In this document: piece after piece, positions 8,034 through 15,049 of the stretch | Numbering within the stretch: position 1 is the first letter of the stretch | Layout: each line of letters begins with the position of its first letter | Assembly: GCF_001046895.1 (NCBI RefSeq) | Contig: NZ_CAQI01000053.1 | Span: 124,001-188,000, forward strand | Direction: 5' to 3' | DNA: 64,000 nt | From: Pseudarthrobacter siccitolerans | GTDB lineage: Bacteria > Actinomycetota > Actinomycetes > Actinomycetales > Micrococcaceae | Position numbers and translations under genes: made by a program | Notes under the pieces: model-generated | The model's input: only the letters and a program-made list of their open reading frames with translations | Databases searched by the model: none | Told to the model about the DNA's origin: nothing

Positions 8034-8656
8034 GCCCCATCAAGGTATTGCTGGTGGACGACCACCTCGTGGTACGGAGCGGGCTGCGGGCGCTGCTCGG
8101 CACCCAGCCGGATATCGACGTCGCGGCCGAGGCGGCGTCCGGCGAAGAAGCGCTGCAGCTGCTGGAACGGGATCCTGTGTCGGTGGTGGTGATGGACCTT
8201 GCCATGGGCCCGGGGATGGACGGCATCGAGGCCATCCGGAAAATCCGCGAACGGAACGCCCGGCAGGCCATCCTGGTGTTCACCACTTACGATTCCGACG
8301 CCGATATTGTCCGGGCGGTGGATGCCGGCGCTATGGGATACCTGCTGAAAGACGCCGCCCCTGACGAAATTTTCGCGGCCATCCGCGGCGCCGTGCAGGG
8401 CAAAAGCGTGATGAGTGCGCCCGTGGCGTCCCGCCTTTTTCAGCAGCTGCGCAACCCGGACGAGATCCTGACGCCGCGCGAGGCCGAACTTCTCAGCCTC
8501 CTGACCGAGGGCCTCAGCAACCGCGAACTGGGCCAACGTCTCTTCATCTCCGAGGCGACGGTAAAGACCCATCTGGCGCACATTTATGCCAAGCTCGGGG
8601 TGGACACCAGGGCTGCTGCCATCGCCACCGCAATCCGCCGCGAAGGCATGCGTTGA
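8030..8656 (+). CDS. NarL/LuxR-type response regulator, SenR-like
   Basis: A 208-residue regulator with a receiver domain (acidic pocket VDDH at 9-12, phospho-acceptor D56 in VVMDLAM, conserved lysine in LLKDAAP) and a C-terminal LuxR helix-turn-helix (LTPREAELLSLLTEGLSNRE, then SEATVKTHLAHIYAKLGV). Translationally coupled to the kinase gene by ATGA, so they form one two-component system. The likely targets are the divergent hbpS-like and ankyrin genes, as for SenR in Streptomyces; this is inferred from context. Confidence 0.9.
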   Translation: MSPIKVLLVDDHLVVRSGLRALLGTQPDIDVAAEAASGEEALQLLERDPVSVVVMDLAMGPGMDGIEAIRKIRERNARQAILVFTTYDSDADIVRAVDAGAMGYLLKDAAPDEIFAAIRGAVQGKSVMSAPVASRLFQQLRNPDEILTPREAELLSLLTEGLSNRELGQRLFISEATVKTHLAHIYAKLGVDTRAAAIATAIRREGMR

Positions 8657-8677
8657 CGACTTCGAGTGCCCATACCC

Positions 8678-8706
8678 TTGCAAGGTTGGCTCCGGCCCCG
8701 TACGTT
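8678..8706 (+). promoter_or_regulatory. Promoter of the cold-shock gene
   Basis: A -35 box TTGCAA at 8678-8683, a 17-bp spacer and a -10 box TACGTT at 8701-8706. The predicted start leaves a 5' leader of about 75 bases before the ATG at 8789. Long leaders are common on cold-shock mRNAs. Confidence 0.5.
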
Positions 8707-8788
8707 GGGGACAGCGGGGGACGTTCTCCGCGCACCTCGGACCGCTGGGTCCGGGGAGAGAATCAGAGTCACATGAAGGAATGCAGCC

Positions 8789-8992
8789 ATGGCAACAGGC
8801 ACAGTTAAATGGTTCAACGCCGAAAAGGGTTTTGGCTTCATTGCCCCCGATGACGGGTCCGCTGACGTTTTCGCCCACTACTCCGCAATCGCCAGCAGCG
8901 GATACCGCTCACTCGATGAGAACCAGAAGGTTGAATTCGATGTGACCCAGGGTCCCAAGGGCCCGCAGGCAGAGAACATCCGCCCGCTCTAA
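8789..8992 (+). CDS. Cold-shock domain protein
   Basis: A 67-residue single cold-shock domain protein that binds single-stranded RNA and DNA and acts as an RNA chaperone. RNP1 is seen as KGFGFIAPDD and RNP2 as DVFAHYSAI, after the family start MATGTVKWFNAEKG. The length is the family norm. A site gaaggaa lies 9 to 10 bases upstream of the ATG. A strong intrinsic terminator follows at 9036-9076, so the gene is monocistronic. Confidence 0.97.
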   Translation: MATGTVKWFNAEKGFGFIAPDDGSADVFAHYSAIASSGYRSLDENQKVEFDVTQGPKGPQAENIRPL

Positions 8993-9035
8993 GGCTTCGG
9001 CGTCCTCCCGCACCTGCAGGAGGAAACCCGCCACG

Positions 9036-9076
9036 CAGCGGCCCCTCCAACACCTGTTGGAGGGGCCGCTGTTTTT
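9036..9076 (+). terminator. Intrinsic terminator of the cold-shock gene
   Basis: A perfect 16-bp stem (cagcggcccctccaac and gttggaggggccgctg) with a four-base loop is followed by a run of five T. It is one of the strongest classical terminators in the window. Confidence 0.92.
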
Positions 9077-9095
9077 CTGTCCCCTCCCCCCTCCG

Positions 9096-9346
9096 ACGCT
9101 CTCTCACTTAACGCGCTATTTTCTCCCACGCTCTCTCACTTAACGCGCCATTTCCCCCGACGCTCTATCACTTTGGGCGGGGGCGACGGCGGTGCTGCCG
9201 CGGTCTTCGTGCCGGAGGTCCCCGACGGGACCCGGGGAGCGATGGAGCGTTCCCAAAAAACCGACGTTAAGTGATAGAGCGTTCCCCAAAACCCCACATC
9301 AAGTGATAGAGCGTCACCCGAAATGCCGCATCAAGTGAGAGAGCGT
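9096..9346. repeat. Inverted array of 32-bp-period repeats
   Basis: Three left units sharing acgctctctcactt (or acgctctatcactt) start at 9096, 9128 and 9160, exactly 32 bp apart. Three right units in the opposite orientation, aagtga(t/g)agagcgt, end at 9282, 9314 and 9346, again 32 bp apart. A degenerate fourth right unit ends at 9250, in phase. The two arrays are separated by about 66 bp of GC-rich sequence. Left unit 3 and right unit 1 both have the ta variant, and left unit 1 and right unit 3 both have the ct/ag variant, so they pair exactly as a long hairpin. The span 8993-9389 holds no gene apart from this array and the terminator before it. Confidence 0.85.
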
Positions 9347-9389
9347 TGCCGGGGAGCTGTCGGGTTGCCGGGTTTGGGATAATTGGGTT

Positions 9390-9785
9390 ATGACCGGACA
9401 GCACCCGGACAACGTTCCCGGCAACAACGCGGGCAAGGATCCGTGGGAGGAGTTTGACCAACTCCCACCCGCCGTGCCGGATCGTGTCCCGGGGCATCCT
9501 GGCGGGGAACCGCTGGGCTTCGGTTTCCGCACTGGGGTCCGCAGCGCGCGTGTCGCCGTCGGATTTGCCGTCTACACCCTTGTCCTCGGAACCATCCTCG
9601 CCCTGGCAGGATCCATTGTGTTTATTGCCGAGCAACAATGGCTGCTCGTGGCCCTGATGCTCCTCATCGAAGCGGTCTTTGTTCTTGCCTTCACCCGGCT
9701 CGTTACGCAGGCCCGCCAGCGTTCTCCACGCAACCGTCAGCGGCCCCGTTCCCCTCGCCGTCCGTTCCCGGAAGAACCCGCTTGA
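9390..9785 (+). CDS. Small two-TM membrane protein, unknown function
   Basis: A 131-residue protein I do not recognise. A polar, Pro/Gly-rich N-terminal segment of about 50 residues precedes two hydrophobic helices (about 57-78 and 84-104), followed by a very basic tail rich in Arg and Pro (RQRSPRNRQRPRSPRRP). It should sit in the cytoplasmic membrane with the basic tail inside. The ATG at 9390 follows gggttatgacc with no clear ribosome binding site. It lies between the repeat array and the TipA-type gene. Its stop overlaps the -35 box of the next gene. Confidence 0.65.
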   Translation: MTGQHPDNVPGNNAGKDPWEEFDQLPPAVPDRVPGHPGGEPLGFGFRTGVRSARVAVGFAVYTLVLGTILALAGSIVFIAEQQWLLVALMLLIEAVFVLAFTRLVTQARQRSPRNRQRPRSPRRPFPEEPA

Positions 9786-9812
9786 CCTTGACGCTGCGTC
9801 AACCCCTACGCT
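9782..9812 (+). promoter_or_regulatory. MerR-type promoter of the tipA-like gene
   Basis: A -35 box TTGACC at 9782-9787 and -10 box TACGCT at 9807-9812 are separated by 19 bp, the long spacer typical of MerR-activated promoters. The spacer holds the palindrome TTGACGCTGCGTCAA at 9788-9802, the expected MerR-family dimer site. The predicted start falls at or next to the ATG at 9819, so the full-length mRNA would be leaderless. Confidence 0.75.
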
Positions 9813-9818
9813 CGGAGC

Positions 9819-10607
9819 ATGGAAGCAACCGAAACCACCGCAGGCACTGACTGGTCCATCCAGGATGTCGCCAGGATGGCAGGGACCACCAGCCGGACGC
9901 TGCGCCACTACGACGACATCGGGCTCCTGAAACCCAGCCGCGTTGGCAACAACGGATACCGCTACTACAACGGCGCAGCGCTCCTGCGGCTGCAGCGGAT
10001 CCTCCTGCTCCGGGAACTCGGCCTGGGGCTGCCGGCCATTGCCGAGGTATTCCAGCACGAGACAGACACCGTCAATGCGCTAAGCCGCCACCTGGACTGG
10101 CTCCGGCAGGAGCAGGAGCGGCTGGCACGGCAGGTCCTGTCTGTACAGCAAACGATTGAAACAGTAAAAGGAGGAGGCGAACTCATGGCCGAGAAAATGT
10201 TTGACGGCTTCGACCACACCCAATACAAGGACGAGGTGGAGCAGCGCTGGGGTAAGGACGCCTACGCGAAGGGGGACGCCTGGTGGCGCGGCATGGAAAC
10301 CGCGGAGAAGCAGGAGTGGAAGTCCCGGGCCGAAGAGCTGGGCAAGGACTGGACGGCCGCCTCTGAATCTGGACTCAGCGCGGACAGCCCGGAGGCGCAG
10401 GACCTGGCACGGCGGCACGTTGAGTGGCTGACCTCCATCCCCGGCACTCCGGCGTCGGAGCCCGGCGGAGACGTCAAAGGCTACGTGGTGGGCCTGGGTG
10501 AGATGTACGTTGCCGATTCGCGTTTCGCCGCAAACTACGGTGGCGAGGCGGGCGCCGGCTTTGTGCGGGACGCCTTGCGAGCCTACGCCGACAGGAACCT
10601 CCAGTAA
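9819..10607 (+). CDS. tipA: TipA-type MerR regulator with TipAS domain
   Basis: A 262-residue transcriptional activator. Residues 12-80 form a MerR winged helix (IQDVARMAGTTSRTLRHYDD, then GYRYYN), residues 85-118 a coiled dimerisation helix, and about 122-262 a TipAS domain that in Streptomyces traps thiopeptide antibiotics covalently. TipAS hallmarks include the helical start MFDGFDHTQYKDEVEQRWG and the C-terminal YADRNLQ. The family uses a cysteine in the pocket for covalent drug binding; I see no cysteine anywhere in this protein. The promoter is of MerR form, so the gene is probably autoactivated. An internal start at 10185 could give the TipAS domain alone. Confidence 0.9.
   Translation: MEATETTAGTDWSIQDVARMAGTTSRTLRHYDDIGLLKPSRVGNNGYRYYNGAALLRLQRILLLRELGLGLPAIAEVFQHETDTVNALSRHLDWLRQEQERLARQVLSVQQTIETVKGGGELMAEKMFDGFDHTQYKDEVEQRWGKDAYAKGDAWWRGMETAEKQEWKSRAEELGKDWTAASESGLSADSPEAQDLARRHVEWLTSIPGTPASEPGGDVKGYVVGLGEMYVADSRFAANYGGEAGAGFVRDALRAYADRNLQ
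10167..10187 (+). promoter_or_regulatory. Internal ribosome binding site and start for TipAS-only product
   Basis: Inside the tipA-like gene, aaaggaggagg (10167-10177) lies seven bases before an in-frame ATG at 10185. Translation from it would give a 140-residue protein (MAEKMFDGFD) that is exactly the drug-binding domain. This is the arrangement of Streptomyces tipA, where the short form is made in excess over the full-length activator. Confidence 0.8.
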
Positions 10608-10664
10608 GGCCTGAAGCACGACGGCGGAGGCTGGCTTGGCGAGACAGGTATGGCCCCGCAGCTC

Positions 10665-11642
10665 TCAGCCCAGCCGCTTCCGCACGGCGAGCATGCCTGC
10701 GGCGAGCAACGCGGCGGTGCCGATCCGCCGTTGTGCCGTTCGGCGTCGTCCGTGCCATCCGCCCCCGGTGGAAGTCTTCCGGATGCCCTGCGAGGCCTGG
10801 TGCAGGTTTCCCGAGGTGACGGGGGCGGACTGCCGCCGGGACAGCTGGCTCCTGTCCACTTGGCGCGCAGTGGTAGCTTCGACGGCGTCAGGGGTCATCT
10901 TGTGCTGCAGCACCAGGAGGCGCCCGGCCAGTCCTCCGGCGACAGTTTCCCGGCGCGGGCGGTCCACAAGCCCCACGATGGCTTTCGCGACCCGCTCCGC
11001 GGTGTACACAGGAGGCATCGCCTTGGGCCGCCGGCCGGTGTAATTGGCCGCGTTTTGGTAGAAGGGCGTGTCAATGGTGGCAGGCAGAACGGTGCAGACC
11101 TTCACCCCGTCAACGCCTTCGCGGGCCAATTCGGAGCGCAGGCTGATGCTCAGGGAACGCACGGCGGCTTTGGAGATGGAATAGGCGGCGGAGTACGGCA
11201 AAGGGATTTCCGCCACGATGGATGCCACGTTGATCAGGACACCGGTTCCCTGCGCGCGGAGACGGGGCAGTGCGGCCCGTGCACCGTTCACGTACCCCAG
11301 GATGTTGACGTCGAGGACGCGCTGGAAATCCTTCGGCGGAATCTCGGTCAGCAGGCCGAAGGCACCCACTGCGGCGTTGTTGACCCACACATCCAGGCGC
11401 CCGAACTCCTGTTCGGCCCGGGCTGCCAGTTCTTCCATGGCGCCCACATCGGTCACGTCGGTAGGAACGGCGATGGCTTTCGCACCGCGTTTCCTGCAGG
11501 CCCCGGCCACGTCTTCCAGGGATTCCGCTCCCCGTGCGGCCAGGACCAGCCGGGCCCCTTTCGCAGCGAAACGAAGGGCCGTGGCCCGCCCGATCCCGCT
11601 GGAGGCGCCGGTGATCACCACAACTGGATTCTTGACACGCAT
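10665..11642 (-). CDS. Short-chain dehydrogenase/reductase with C-terminal extension
   Basis: A 325-residue NAD(P)-dependent oxidoreductase with a classical SDR fold: cofactor motif TGASSGIG at 11-18, NNAA at about 88, catalytic Ser in NVASIVAE and YSISK at about 155-159. The fold ends near residue 245; the remaining 80 residues are basic and Ala/Gly-rich with a short hydrophobic patch close to the end (AALLAAGMLAV), which could be a membrane tether. The cofactor preference looks like NADP (ARG after beta 2), as in the SDR7C-like group. The substrate is unknown. The gene is alone on the minus strand, with a palindrome at 11684-11699 upstream. Confidence 0.85.
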   Translation of the reverse strand: MRVKNPVVVITGASSGIGRATALRFAAKGARLVLAARGAESLEDVAGACRKRGAKAIAVPTDVTDVGAMEELAARAEQEFGRLDVWVNNAAVGAFGLLTEIPPKDFQRVLDVNILGYVNGARAALPRLRAQGTGVLINVASIVAEIPLPYSAAYSISKAAVRSLSISLRSELAREGVDGVKVCTVLPATIDTPFYQNAANYTGRRPKAMPPVYTAERVAKAIVGLVDRPRRETVAGGLAGRLLVLQHKMTPDAVEATTARQVDRSQLSRRQSAPVTSGNLHQASQGIRKTSTGGGWHGRRRTAQRRIGTAALLAAGMLAVRKRLG

Positions 11643-11683
11643 TCGGCATCCCTTTCTGTCCGGTGGACGGCCCCCCGCATAAA

Positions 11684-11699
11684 ACTAAGCAGGCTTAGT
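11684..11699. promoter_or_regulatory. Palindrome upstream of the SDR gene
   Basis: Arms ACTAAGC and GCTTAGT flank a two-base centre, a perfect 7-bp inverted repeat 42 bp upstream of the SDR start. The size and symmetry suit a MarR- or TetR-family dimer. The protein that binds it is not evident nearby; the MarR gene at 13058 is one candidate. Confidence 0.5.
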
Positions 11700-11761
11700 G
11701 TTTGATGCTACCGATCACAGGGCGGCGGGACAACGGCTGCGCCCGCAGCCGGGCAGGGTAC

Positions 11762-12952
11762 CTAATGGAAGGCGGATTTGCCAGTGACCGCCCTGCCCAC
11801 AATGAGCGAGTTGATCTCGTAGCTGCCCTCGTAGGTGTAGAGAATTTCGGCGTCGCCGAACAGCTTGCCCATCTCGTAGTCGCTGCTGATTCCGTTGCCG
11901 CCCAACAGCGAGCGCCCCATGGCCACCGTGGCCCTGGCCAGACGCGTGACTGTGGCCTTGGCCATCGCGGCCTGCACCATTTCCAGCTTTCCCTCCTGCT
12001 GGATGCGCGCCAGCTGCGCCATCAGCGCCAACGAGGCCGAAGCGTTGCCCAACATGTCGGCGAGCTGCTGTTGGACCAGCTGGAAGCCGGCCAGTTCCCT
12101 GCCGAACTGCCGACGGCTCAGGGCGTAGGCGCGGGCCACGTCGAAAGCGGCCAGCTGGATGCCCGCGCCCTGCCAGCCAACCCAAGCGCGGGAGTCCCGC
12201 AGGAGCTCGTTGGTCCTGGAAAAGCTCGTGGCGCCGGGCAGCAGGTTATCCGCGGGGATCCGCACGTCCGCCAGCACAATGTCCGCGTTCTGCATGATCC
12301 GCAGGCCGATCTTGTTGGAGATCTTGGTGGCTGTATAGCCCGGCCTGTCCGTTTCGACGATGAAGCCCTTGATCTCACCGTCCGCCACGTCCCGGGCCCA
12401 GACCAGGGCGAAGTCGGCGATAGTGGCAGCACCGATCCAGCGTTTGGCGCCGTTGATGACCCACTCGCCGCCCTCCAGCCTGGCCGAGGTTTCCAGCCCG
12501 CCGGCGATGTCAGAGCCATGGTCCGGCTCCGTCAGCGCAAAAGCCCCGAGGTGCCTGAAGGATTTCAGGCCAGGCAGCCACCGGGCCTTCTGCTCACCGG
12601 AGCCCAGCTCGCTGACCATCCCGAGAATGAGCTCGTTGTGGATGCCGGCGAGCGCCGACAGGGACACGTCGGCTCGGGCAAGCTCCACGTACATCAGGCC
12701 TTTGAACAGTGTGGAACTTCCATCCAGCTGAAGTGCGCCGAGGCCATGCTTTCCCAGGTCCGCCAGCAGCCCGAAGGGGAACTCTTCGCGATTCCAGTAC
12801 TCAATGGAGGCCTGGCGGACAGAGGACTGGAGGAACTGGCGGATGCGGAAATACGTGTCCCGTTCCGGAGGCGCCAGGAGGTCAACGATGTACATCAGGT
12901 CCGCATCAGGAAAGGGCGCTGCTCCGTGATGTCCTGCGGGCTGCCCGGGCAT
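11762..12952 (-). CDS. Acyl-CoA dehydrogenase, glutaryl-CoA dehydrogenase-like
   Basis: A 396-residue FAD enzyme that oxidises an acyl-CoA to the enoyl-CoA. Family blocks are AFALTEPDHGSDIAGG at about 150, WVINGAKRWIGAATIADFALVWAR, the FAD/CoA helix RQFGRELAGFQLVQQQLADM, and YTYEGSYEINSLIVGRAVTG near the end, whose glutamate is the catalytic base. KRWIG and the TYEG motif resemble glutaryl-CoA dehydrogenases, although no decarboxylating role can be proved by eye. ATG 12952 (MPGQPAGHHG) follows gagggg; a longer in-frame start at 13036 would overlap the divergent regulator region. The MarR gene opposite is the likely regulator. Confidence 0.85.
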   Translation of the reverse strand: MPGQPAGHHGAAPFPDADLMYIVDLLAPPERDTYFRIRQFLQSSVRQASIEYWNREEFPFGLLADLGKHGLGALQLDGSSTLFKGLMYVELARADVSLSALAGIHNELILGMVSELGSGEQKARWLPGLKSFRHLGAFALTEPDHGSDIAGGLETSARLEGGEWVINGAKRWIGAATIADFALVWARDVADGEIKGFIVETDRPGYTATKISNKIGLRIMQNADIVLADVRIPADNLLPGATSFSRTNELLRDSRAWVGWQGAGIQLAAFDVARAYALSRRQFGRELAGFQLVQQQLADMLGNASASLALMAQLARIQQEGKLEMVQAAMAKATVTRLARATVAMGRSLLGGNGISSDYEMGKLFGDAEILYTYEGSYEINSLIVGRAVTGKSAFH

Positions 12953-13057
12953 TGGTCCCCTCGCTCTGCCAGACTGCTTTACGAAACCGTTGGATGTCCT
13001 AGTATATTGCACAGGCTCACCCAACGCGTGAGGCACATCACAGGCGAAAGGCTGGCT

Positions 13058-13567
13058 ATGGGCATCCCGCTCTCCCGTGACCCCATCGCTGATGCCCGCC
13101 GGAACTGGGAGGAACGCGGCTGGGCGGACGTGGCCGCTCCCATGGCCGCCATTACCGCCATTATGCGGACCCAGCAGATTCTGCTCGCCCGGATCGAACT
13201 GGTGCTGAAGCCTTTCGGACTGACTTTCGCACGCTACGAACTGCTCGCCCTGCTGAGCTTCGCCAGGAACGGGTCCCTACCCATGAAGAAAGCGAGCACG
13301 CTCCTCCAGGTCCACCCCACCTCCATCACCAACGCGGTTGACCGGCTGCAGGACGCCGGGCTGGTGCGCCGCTCTCCCCATCCAACCGACGGGCGCACCA
13401 CGCTGGTTGAGCTCACTCCTGACGGCCGCACCCTGGCGAAACGTTCGACGGCGGCACTCAACTCCGAGGTTTTCGGCGCCTCCGGTTTCGGCCCGGAGGA
13501 CGTCGATCAACTGATCCGGATACTGGGAGATTTCCGTCGGAATGCCGGCGATTTCACCGACGCCTGA
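13058..13567 (+). CDS. MarR-family transcriptional regulator
   Basis: A 169-residue winged helix-turn-helix repressor. The DNA-binding core runs from about residue 60 to 125 (MKKASTLLQVHPTSITNAVD, then the wing with RSPHPTDGRTTLVELTPDG), flanked by N- and C-terminal dimer helices. ATG 13058 gives the normal family length. It is divergent from the acyl-CoA dehydrogenase with a 105-bp gap containing an AT-rich patch (tagtatattg at 13000-13009), which on the minus strand reads as a -10 box TATACT for the dehydrogenase. Likely ligand: an acyl- or aryl-CoA, by analogy. Confidence 0.88.
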   Translation: MGIPLSRDPIADARRNWEERGWADVAAPMAAITAIMRTQQILLARIELVLKPFGLTFARYELLALLSFARNGSLPMKKASTLLQVHPTSITNAVDRLQDAGLVRRSPHPTDGRTTLVELTPDGRTLAKRSTAALNSEVFGASGFGPEDVDQLIRILGDFRRNAGDFTDA

Positions 13568-13646
13568 ACGGGCCGGCAGGAGGCAAGGCCAGGTACGAGG
13601 CAGGGGCAGGCCGGGCAGCCGGGTCAGGCAGGAGACAGTGCCAGCA

Positions 13647-13679
13647 GAGAGCAGGGTCAGGCAGGGAGAGCAGGGTCAG
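13647..13679. repeat. Short direct repeats between marR and dedA
   Basis: gagagcagggtcag occurs at 13647-13660 and again at 13666-13679, 19 bp apart, inside a purine-rich tract of caggca and gggcag motifs that fills 13568-13675 between the convergent genes. The second copy runs into the dedA stop region. It looks like a small degenerating tandem repeat. Confidence 0.55.
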
Positions 13680-14356
13680 CGCGGTGCTTTGGCGCGTTTG
13701 ATCCGCCGGGCGACCAGCAGGATTACGGTGACGCCCACCGCCGCATACACCGCGTAGTTCAGGAAGCGGGAGTATTCCTCGATCAACCGGTACTGCGTGC
13801 CCAGCAGGTACCCGAACCCCAGCAGCAACCCGTTCCAGAGCCCACTGCCGGCGAGCGTGTAAATAGTGAACGTGCCCAGCGGCATGGCTGCAGCGCCGGC
13901 CGGAAGGGAAATGAGGCTCCGCACGCCGGGCAGCAGCCTCCCGAAAAAGATGGACGACCGTCCGTGGCGGCGGAACCAACCGGCCGCGTGTTCAAAGTCC
14001 TCCCGGTCCACCAACGGAAGCTTGGACAGCCCGCGGATGGAGCGCTCCAGGCCAAGCTTGGCCCCGAGCCAGTACAGGAACACCGCGCCAAGGTAGGCGC
14101 CCAGCGTGCTGGTCACAAAAACCAGGAGCAGGTTCAGGGAGCCCTGCCGGGCAAGGTAGCCGGCCAGCGGCAGGATGACTTCGCTGGGGATGGGCGGCAC
14201 CACTGTTTCCGCCAGGGTGAAGAGCCCCACACCCCATTCCCCGAGCTGCTCGATGCCGCGGGCAGACACGCCCACCAACCCTGTCAGGTTATCCGCCGAA
14301 CCGCCCGCGTCCGATGCCGTCCCCCACATAAAACTCCCCATCCACGCCGCAGCCAT
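13676..14356 (-). CDS. DedA/VTT-family membrane protein
   Basis: A 226-residue inner-membrane protein of the DedA family, thought to act in lipid (undecaprenyl phosphate or phospholipid) translocation. Family motifs are ETVVPPIPSEVILPLAGYLA at about 50-69, FGRLLPGVRSLISLPAGAAAM at about 138-158, with the conserved arginines, and a terminal TM helix followed by a basic end. Four to five TM segments are visible. The N-terminal 30 residues are polar and the start could be at a later methionine (residue 6 or 10). It is isolated on the minus strand. Confidence 0.9.
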   Translation of the reverse strand: MAAAWMGSFMWGTASDAGGSADNLTGLVGVSARGIEQLGEWGVGLFTLAETVVPPIPSEVILPLAGYLARQGSLNLLLVFVTSTLGAYLGAVFLYWLGAKLGLERSIRGLSKLPLVDREDFEHAAGWFRRHGRSSIFFGRLLPGVRSLISLPAGAAAMPLGTFTIYTLAGSGLWNGLLLGFGYLLGTQYRLIEEYSRFLNYAVYAAVGVTVILLVARRIKRAKAPR

Positions 14357-14415
14357 GCTGTCTTCCCGGTTCTGTCTACCTTACGCACCTGTGTAGAAGC
14401 TGGGCCCGGCCTGCA

Positions 14416-14991
14416 TCAGGCAGGCTTGGCCCGGACGTGCATCCTCTCCCCCTGGGTGCCAAAGAGGCTCAGGAACTCCACCGGGTTGCCGTCCGCGCGG
14501 CCGAACCAATGCGGGACCCTGGTGTCGAATTCCGCGGCTTCCCCCGCAGTAAGCACCAGGTCCCGGCCACCCAGGACCATCCGCAGCCTGCCGTTAAGCA
14601 CATACAGCCACTCGTATCCTTCGTGCACCTGGGGGTTGGGTTCCTCCAGCCGCCCGGCGGGCAGGATGTGCTTGTAGGCTTGGATGCCGCCGGGCTTTTT
14701 GGTCAGCGGAATGATGGTCATTCCCCGCACCTGGAGGGGCCGCAGGTGCACCCGGGGATCTCCCGTGGCCGGAGCGCCCACCAGTTCATCCAGCGGAACC
14801 TGGTATGCCTTGGCCAGCGGCAGCAGCAGCTCGAGGTTTGGCCGGCGCTGGCCGGACTCCAGCCTGGATAACGTGCTTACGGATATGCCAGTGGTTTCGG
14901 ACAATGCTGTGAGCGTGATGCCGGCTGCCTGCCGAAGCACCCGCAATCTGGGGCCCACCGCTGCCAGGACATCGTCGATCTGTTCTTCCAT
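14416..14991 (-). CDS. XRE-family regulator with cupin domain
   Basis: A 191-residue regulator combining an N-terminal XRE helix-turn-helix (about 12-66, LTALSETTGISVSTLSRLES with RRPNLELLLPLA) and a C-terminal cupin-2 barrel (about 105-185, HEGYEWLYVLNGRLRMVLGG, then DTRVPHWFG), which binds a small ligand or metal. ATG 14991 (MEEQIDDV) gives the usual length. It is divergent from the thioredoxin-reductase-like gene with a 58-bp gap containing an inverted-repeat operator. The pair is a common arrangement in actinobacteria, so the regulator probably represses the flavoprotein and itself. Confidence 0.88.
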   Translation of the reverse strand: MEEQIDDVLAAVGPRLRVLRQAAGITLTALSETTGISVSTLSRLESGQRRPNLELLLPLAKAYQVPLDELVGAPATGDPRVHLRPLQVRGMTIIPLTKKPGGIQAYKHILPAGRLEEPNPQVHEGYEWLYVLNGRLRMVLGGRDLVLTAGEAAEFDTRVPHWFGRADGNPVEFLSLFGTQGERMHVRAKPA

Positions 14992-15000
14992 GCCCTCATC

Positions 15001-15026
15001 TTGCCATTCCGGCAAATTATTTTGCC
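15001..15026. promoter_or_regulatory. Operator with three alternating half-sites
   Basis: TTGCC (15001), GGCAAA (15011) and TTTGCC (15021) form two overlapping palindromes, TTGCC-n5-GGCAA and GGCAAA-n4-TTTGCC. The site is centred between the divergent XRE-cupin and flavoprotein genes, so two regulator dimers could bind side by side. Confidence 0.65.
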
Positions 15027-15049
15027 AGCACAAACCGAGGCGGGACACC

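Noticed and set aside
7307..8878. Long 523-residue open frame on the minus strand
   Set aside because: It lies antisense over the kinase and regulator genes, which have clear domains. High GC leaves long shadow frames, and this one is Ala/Arg/Pro-rich with no motif.
9096..9346. CRISPR array
   Set aside because: The spacers are only about 11-18 bp, vary little, and the array is inverted in the middle. There are no cas genes.
11762..12952. Firm naming as glutaryl-CoA dehydrogenase (gcdH)
   Set aside because: The motifs are suggestive, but no lysine-pathway gene is near and the substrate cannot be read from sequence alone.
11702..13057. N-terminal 450 residues of the frame containing the MarR gene
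   Set aside because: The segment is antisense to the acyl-CoA dehydrogenase and has no domain. The true gene begins at ATG 13058.
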